Positions 14,043 through 16,791 of a stretch of DNA of 16,791 bases are shown here, one piece after another. The position numbers and the translations under genes were made by a program. Numbering within the stretch: position 1 is the stretch's first letter; each line of letters opens with the position of its first letter. Under the pieces are notes generated by a model. The model ran no database searches. It worked only from the letters and a program-made list of their open reading frames with translations, and was not told the origin of the DNA. Source of the stretch: an uncultured Marvinbryantia sp. (GTDB lineage Bacteria; Bacillota; Clostridia; Lachnospirales; Lachnospiraceae); contig CAKRRF010000046.1 of the NCBI GenBank assembly GCA_934394985.1, positions 1-16,791 on the forward strand, written 5' to 3'.

Positions 14043-15251
14043 ATGGCAAAAGAGATTATTGCAATGCTTCTTGCCGGTGGACAGGGCTCCAGATTATATG
14101 CTCTGACCCAGAACCTGGCAAAACCTGCAGTTCCTTTTGGTGGCAAATATCGTATCATCGATTTCCCACTGTCGAACTGTGTAAATTCCGGCATAGATAC
14201 TGTCGGTGTGCTCACTCAGTATCAGCCACTTGTTCTGAATGAATATATTGGCAATGGCCAGCCATGGGATCTTGACCGTGTACACGGTGGAGTTCATGTG
14301 CTGCCGCCTTATCAGCAGGCGGCAGGATCTGACTGGTATAAGGGTACTGCGAATGCAATTTATCAGAATATTTCTTTCATCGAACGCTATGATCCGAAGT
14401 ATGTCATCATTCTTTCCGGTGACCAGATCTGCAAGCAGGATTACAGTGATTTCCTTCGTTTCCATAAGGAAAAAGGTGCAGAGTTCTCTGTTGCAGTTAT
14501 GGAAGTGCCGTGGGATGAAGCTTCCCGCTTCGGTCTGATGGTTGCCGATGAGAATGACAAGATTACAGAATTCCAGGAAAAACCTGCTCATCCGAAGTCC
14601 AATCTGGCTTCTATGGGTATCTACATATTTAACTGGGATATATTGAAAAAGTATCTGGAAGAGGATGAGGCAGATCCTGAGTCAGAGAATGACTTTGGAA
14701 ATAATATTATCCCGAATCTGCTTCGTGACGGACGCCAGATGTATGCATATCATTTTAGCGGTTACTGGAAAGATGTAGGAACAATTTCCTCACTCTGGGA
14801 AGCAAATATGGAAGTTCTGGATCCGGAACACAGTGGTATTAACCTGTTTGATGATGACTGGAAGATCTACAGCCGTAACAGCGGTATGACCGGACACAAG
14901 ATTGCAGCCGGTGCGATAGTAGAGAATTCTATGATCACAGATGGATGCCGTATTCAGGGTACAGTAAAACATTCCGTATTATACTCCGGTGTAAAAGTAG
15001 AGGACGGTGCAGTAGTAGAAGATGCCGTTGTAATGGGCGGATGCGAGATTAAATCAGGTGCTGTGGTTCGCCACTGTATCATTGCAGAGAAAGCTGTCAT
15101 CGGTGAAAATGCAGTCGTAGGCGCTGCTCCGGAAGGAGACGAAAAAGGCGTTGCTACGGTCGGTCCTGGTGTATATGTGGGCGATGGTGCCAAAATTGGA
15201 CCAAACGCAATGGTAAGAGAAAATGTAGAAGGTGGTGAAGAAGTATGTTAA
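14043..15251 (+). CDS. glgC: Glucose-1-phosphate adenylyltransferase, catalytic subunit GlgC
   Basis: ADP-glucose pyrophosphorylase makes ADP-glucose from glucose-1-phosphate and ATP, the committed step of bacterial glycogen synthesis. The 402 residues match the Firmicutes GlgC length. The nucleotidyltransferase loop GGQGSRL is at 12-18 with Lys27-Pro28 behind it. The catalytic strand is [10 protein letters not shown] at 125-134, where the usual SGDHIYKMDY carries Gln for His. EKP at 179-181 and SMGIYIF at 190-196 are the glucose-1-phosphate-site motifs. From about 290 a left-handed beta-helix of hexapeptide repeats follows (GAIVENS, GAVVEDA and similar). AGGGGGAT at 14027-14034 sets the start. 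It overlaps glgD by 7 bases, which suggests coupled translation of the two subunits. Confidence 0.97.
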   Translation: MAKEIIAMLLAGGQGSRLYALTQNLAKPAVPFGGKYRIIDFPLSNCVNSGIDTVGVLTQYQPLVLNEYIGNGQPWDLDRVHGGVHVLPPYQQAAGSDWYKGTANAIYQNISFIERYDPKYVIILSGDQICKQDYSDFLRFHKEKGAEFSVAVMEVPWDEASRFGLMVADENDKITEFQEKPAHPKSNLASMGIYIFNWDILKKYLEEDEADPESENDFGNNIIPNLLRDGRQMYAYHFSGYWKDVGTISSLWEANMEVLDPEHSGINLFDDDWKIYSRNSGMTGHKIAAGAIVENSMITDGCRIQGTVKHSVLYSGVKVEDGAVVEDAVVMGGCEIKSGAVVRHCIIAEKAVIGENAVVGAAPEGDEKGVATVGPGVYVGDGAKIGPNAMVRENVEGGEEVC

Positions 15252-16387
15252 CATCCAGCGCAAGTGCACTTGGTATTATTTTTCCTAACAGTTATGATGC
15301 TCTGGTTCCGGAATTGTCCAATATACGTCTGATGGCTTCCATCCCTTTTGCAAGCCGTTACCGTATGATTGACTTTATTCTTTCCAGCATGGTAAACTGC
15401 GGAATCAGCAATGTAACTGTATTAGTTCGTAACAATTATTTCTCACTGATGGATCATCTGGGATCCGGACGTGAATGGGATCTGACCAGAAAGAATGGTG
15501 GTCTTCATATTATTCCTCCATTCGCAGAAAAACAGAATAAGCTGTTTACAGGTCATGTGGAAGCGCTTGCCAACGTGCTGGAGTTCCTGAGACATCAGAG
15601 TGAAAAATATGTATTTTTATCCGATGCCAATATTGCAGTGAACTTTGACTTTAAGGCTATGTTAAATACCCATATTGAAAGCGGAGCAGATGTGACTGCA
15701 GCTTATATTGCGGAAGAACTTCCTGCAAGTGCCTTAAAGCATACCGCTAATGACAGAGGACTGTATTATACATTTGCTCTGACCGGCACCAGAATCAGCA
15801 AGATTTATGTGAATCCGAGAGATACCGGTGTGCAGAATTTCTCTATGAATATTTACTGTATCGAGCGCAAGAAACTGATTGATCTGATCAATACCGCATT
15901 TGTACGCGGTCAGGTCTATTTTGAACGAGATGTACTTGCACCACATCTGGAAAGCCTGAATGTACAGGGATTCAAATATGAAGGTTACGCAGCTCGTATC
16001 AGTGATATGAAGAGCTACTTTGAAGAGAATATGAAGCTTCTGGATGACAAGAATCTGGATGCGCTGTTCTCTGGCAATCCAATCTATACCAAGATTCGTG
16101 ATGACAACCCAACCAGATACATTCCAGGATCTAACGTATCCAATATAATGGCTGCTGATGGATGTGTCATCGAAGGTCATGTGGAAAACAGTATCTTATT
16201 CCGAGGAGTAAAAGTAGGAAAGGGAGCAATTGTCAGAAACTGTATTCTGATGCAGGATACTATAATAGAAGATGGTGCGGTCGTAGATTATACCATCACT
16301 GATAAAAAGGTAGTAATCAGTGCCGGAAAAGAAATGAAAGGTGCTGACACCTTCCCACTGTACATAGCAAAGGGACATAAGGTATAA
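15245..16387 (+). CDS. glgD: Glucose-1-phosphate adenylyltransferase subunit GlgD
   Basis: This is the non-catalytic or regulatory partner of GlgC (380 residues). In Geobacillus and related Firmicutes the GlgC-GlgD heteromer is more active than GlgC alone. The fold is the same: the core carries [17 protein letters not shown] at 38-54, and a hexapeptide beta-helix lies near the C-terminus ([20 protein letters not shown] region). The glycine-rich nucleotide loop is degraded: where GlgC has GGQGSRL, GlgD has FPNSYDALV at 13-21. The catalytic SGD strand is replaced by [12 protein letters not shown] at 125-136. This loss is normal for GlgD and supports the assignment. ATG 15245 lies within the last codons of glgC. 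A terminator begins 24 bases after the stop. Confidence 0.96.
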   Translation: MLTSSASALGIIFPNSYDALVPELSNIRLMASIPFASRYRMIDFILSSMVNCGISNVTVLVRNNYFSLMDHLGSGREWDLTRKNGGLHIIPPFAEKQNKLFTGHVEALANVLEFLRHQSEKYVFLSDANIAVNFDFKAMLNTHIESGADVTAAYIAEELPASALKHTANDRGLYYTFALTGTRISKIYVNPRDTGVQNFSMNIYCIERKKLIDLINTAFVRGQVYFERDVLAPHLESLNVQGFKYEGYAARISDMKSYFEENMKLLDDKNLDALFSGNPIYTKIRDDNPTRYIPGSNVSNIMAADGCVIEGHVENSILFRGVKVGKGAIVRNCILMQDTIIEDGAVVDYTITDKKVVISAGKEMKGADTFPLYIAKGHKV

Positions 16388-16410
16388 AAATAAGTAAAAG
16401 TAAAAGTCTG

Positions 16411-16440
16411 AGAAGGAGCCGGAAGGCTCCTTCTTCATTT
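16411..16440 (+). terminator. Intrinsic terminator of glgCD
   Basis: AGAAGGAGCC (16411-16420) pairs perfectly with GGCTCCTTCT (16425-16434) around a GGAA tetraloop. A T-rich tail (TCATTTATATT) follows. Confidence 0.88.
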
Positions 16441-16457
16441 ATATTAATGTAAGGGCT

Positions 16458-16711
16458 GTGAAGCCGGTAAACTACCCCGGAATCAAGAAGTATGCTAGAA
16501 ATCCGTGGTAAAAAAGTGTTGTGAAGCCGGTAAACTACCCCGAAATCAAGAAGCATGCTGGAAATCCGTGGTAAGTAAGCGGACGTGAAGCCGATACATT
16601 ACCCCGGAATCAAGAAGCATGCTGGAAATCCGTGGTAAGTAAGCGGACGTGAAGCCGATACATTACCCCGGAATCAAGAAGCATGCTGGAAATCCGTGGT
16701 AAAAAAGTGCT
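16458..16711. repeat. Four tandem 63/64-bp repeats (54-bp core plus 9-10-base tail)
   Basis: Units start at 16458, 16521, 16585 and 16649; a broken fifth (GTGAATGAAG...) starts at 16712. Each core begins GTGAAGCCG, contains ACCCCGGAATCAAGAAG and ends AATCCGTGGTAA. Core variants: GTAAACT in units 1-2, ATACATT in units 3-4. Tail variants: AAAAGTG[T/C]T after units 1 and 4, GTAAGCGGAC after units 2 and 3. This mosaic pattern points to exchange between units. CCCCGGA can pair with TCCGTGG around the AAGCATGCTGG region, so each unit could form a stem. GTGAAGCC and GGAATCAAGAAGC resemble the 3' scaffold of RNAs linked to TnpB of IS200/IS605 elements, but no tnpB gene is here. Confidence 0.9.
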
Positions 16712-16791
16712 GTGAATGAAGTGGTAAACTAATTTTGGACACAGAGGGGTCAATTTCTAGACATAAATGAGTTATAATTCAAACAAGGAAT
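16712..16791. mobile_element. Possible insertion-sequence end and start of a gene beyond the window
   Basis: After the repeat array, TTTTGGACACAG and GGTCAATTTCTAGACA (about 16733-16763) have the look of insertion-sequence terminal repeats; read on the - strand this is TGTCTAGAAATTGACC. A perfect TATAAT (16773-16778) and AAGGAA (16785-16790) follow, as if a gene starts just outside. No -35 at good spacing is seen. No transposase is visible within the window, so this is tentative. Confidence 0.3.

Noticed and set aside
14790..15269. - strand frames opposite glgC as genes
   Set aside because: They are shadows of the hexapeptide-repeat coding sequence, with no ribosome binding sites or family motifs.
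16458..16711. CRISPR array
   Set aside because: Cores are 54 bp and the tails are only 9-10 bases and largely repeated between units. There are no unique spacers and no cas genes.

Overview
The window looks like chromosomal DNA of a low-to-moderate GC Firmicute of the order Clostridia, most likely family Lachnospiraceae (Blautia / Ruminococcus-like). The grounds are the AAGGAGG-type ribosome binding sites, sigma-A promoters, a paired glgC-glgD locus, an RsmH with a long basic N-terminus, and the overall protein character. This is a family-level judgement from reading the sequence, not a database match. All protein genes except one run on the + strand.

Left edge (1-360): three DnaA-box 9-mers lie in the first 33 bases. 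They are followed by a 91-base element closed by a perfect 13-bp inverted repeat and able to form alternative internal hairpins, then by a promoter for trmB (tRNA m7G46 methyltransferase). A strong bidirectional terminator separates trmB from a convergent AI-2E-type membrane transporter on the - strand. The transporter and a tRNA-Lys(CUU) gene have divergent promoters.

Middle left (3060-8540): a probable three-gene unit of rsmH (16S rRNA m4C1402 methyltransferase) and lrgA-lrgB (membrane pair of the holin-like / pyruvate-transport family), preceded by a perfect GntR/FadR-type operator dyad. Then come two exported cell-envelope proteins: an HtrA-type PDZ serine protease and an SH3-SH3-NlpC/P60 wall hydrolase with a tandem-repeat linker. 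Both are closed by clear terminators.

Middle right (8625-13923): a tightly packed set of LysR regulator, Cof-type HAD phosphatase and a cysteine-rich FliB/YkgJ-like protein. A textbook TTGACA-N17-TATAAT promoter straddles the stop codon of the last gene and starts a second unit. That unit holds two different COG0523 (CobW/P47K) GTPases. The first carries three perfect 19-residue His/Cys repeats. The second lacks the GCxCC motif and appears fused to a C-terminal domain like that of YcgQ (TIGR03943). Together they suggest a metal-handling operon.

Right (13940-16440): glgC and glgD, overlapping by 7 bases, make ADP-glucose for glycogen synthesis. Three TTTAC[A/C] direct repeats at 10-11 base spacing sit just upstream of their promoter, and a perfect hairpin terminator follows. 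The last 340 bases hold four tandem copies of a 54-bp core with 9-10-base tails. The core contains motifs resembling the 3' part of TnpB-associated RNAs. Next to it is a possible insertion-sequence end, and a promoter/RBS-like stretch runs off the edge.

The points most worth a second look are the bistable element next to the DnaA boxes, the 63/64-bp repeat array, the CobW-YcgQ fusion beside a His-rich CobW, and the operator-like repeats in front of rsmH-lrgAB and glgCD. I found no complete new multi-gene defence or mobile system.
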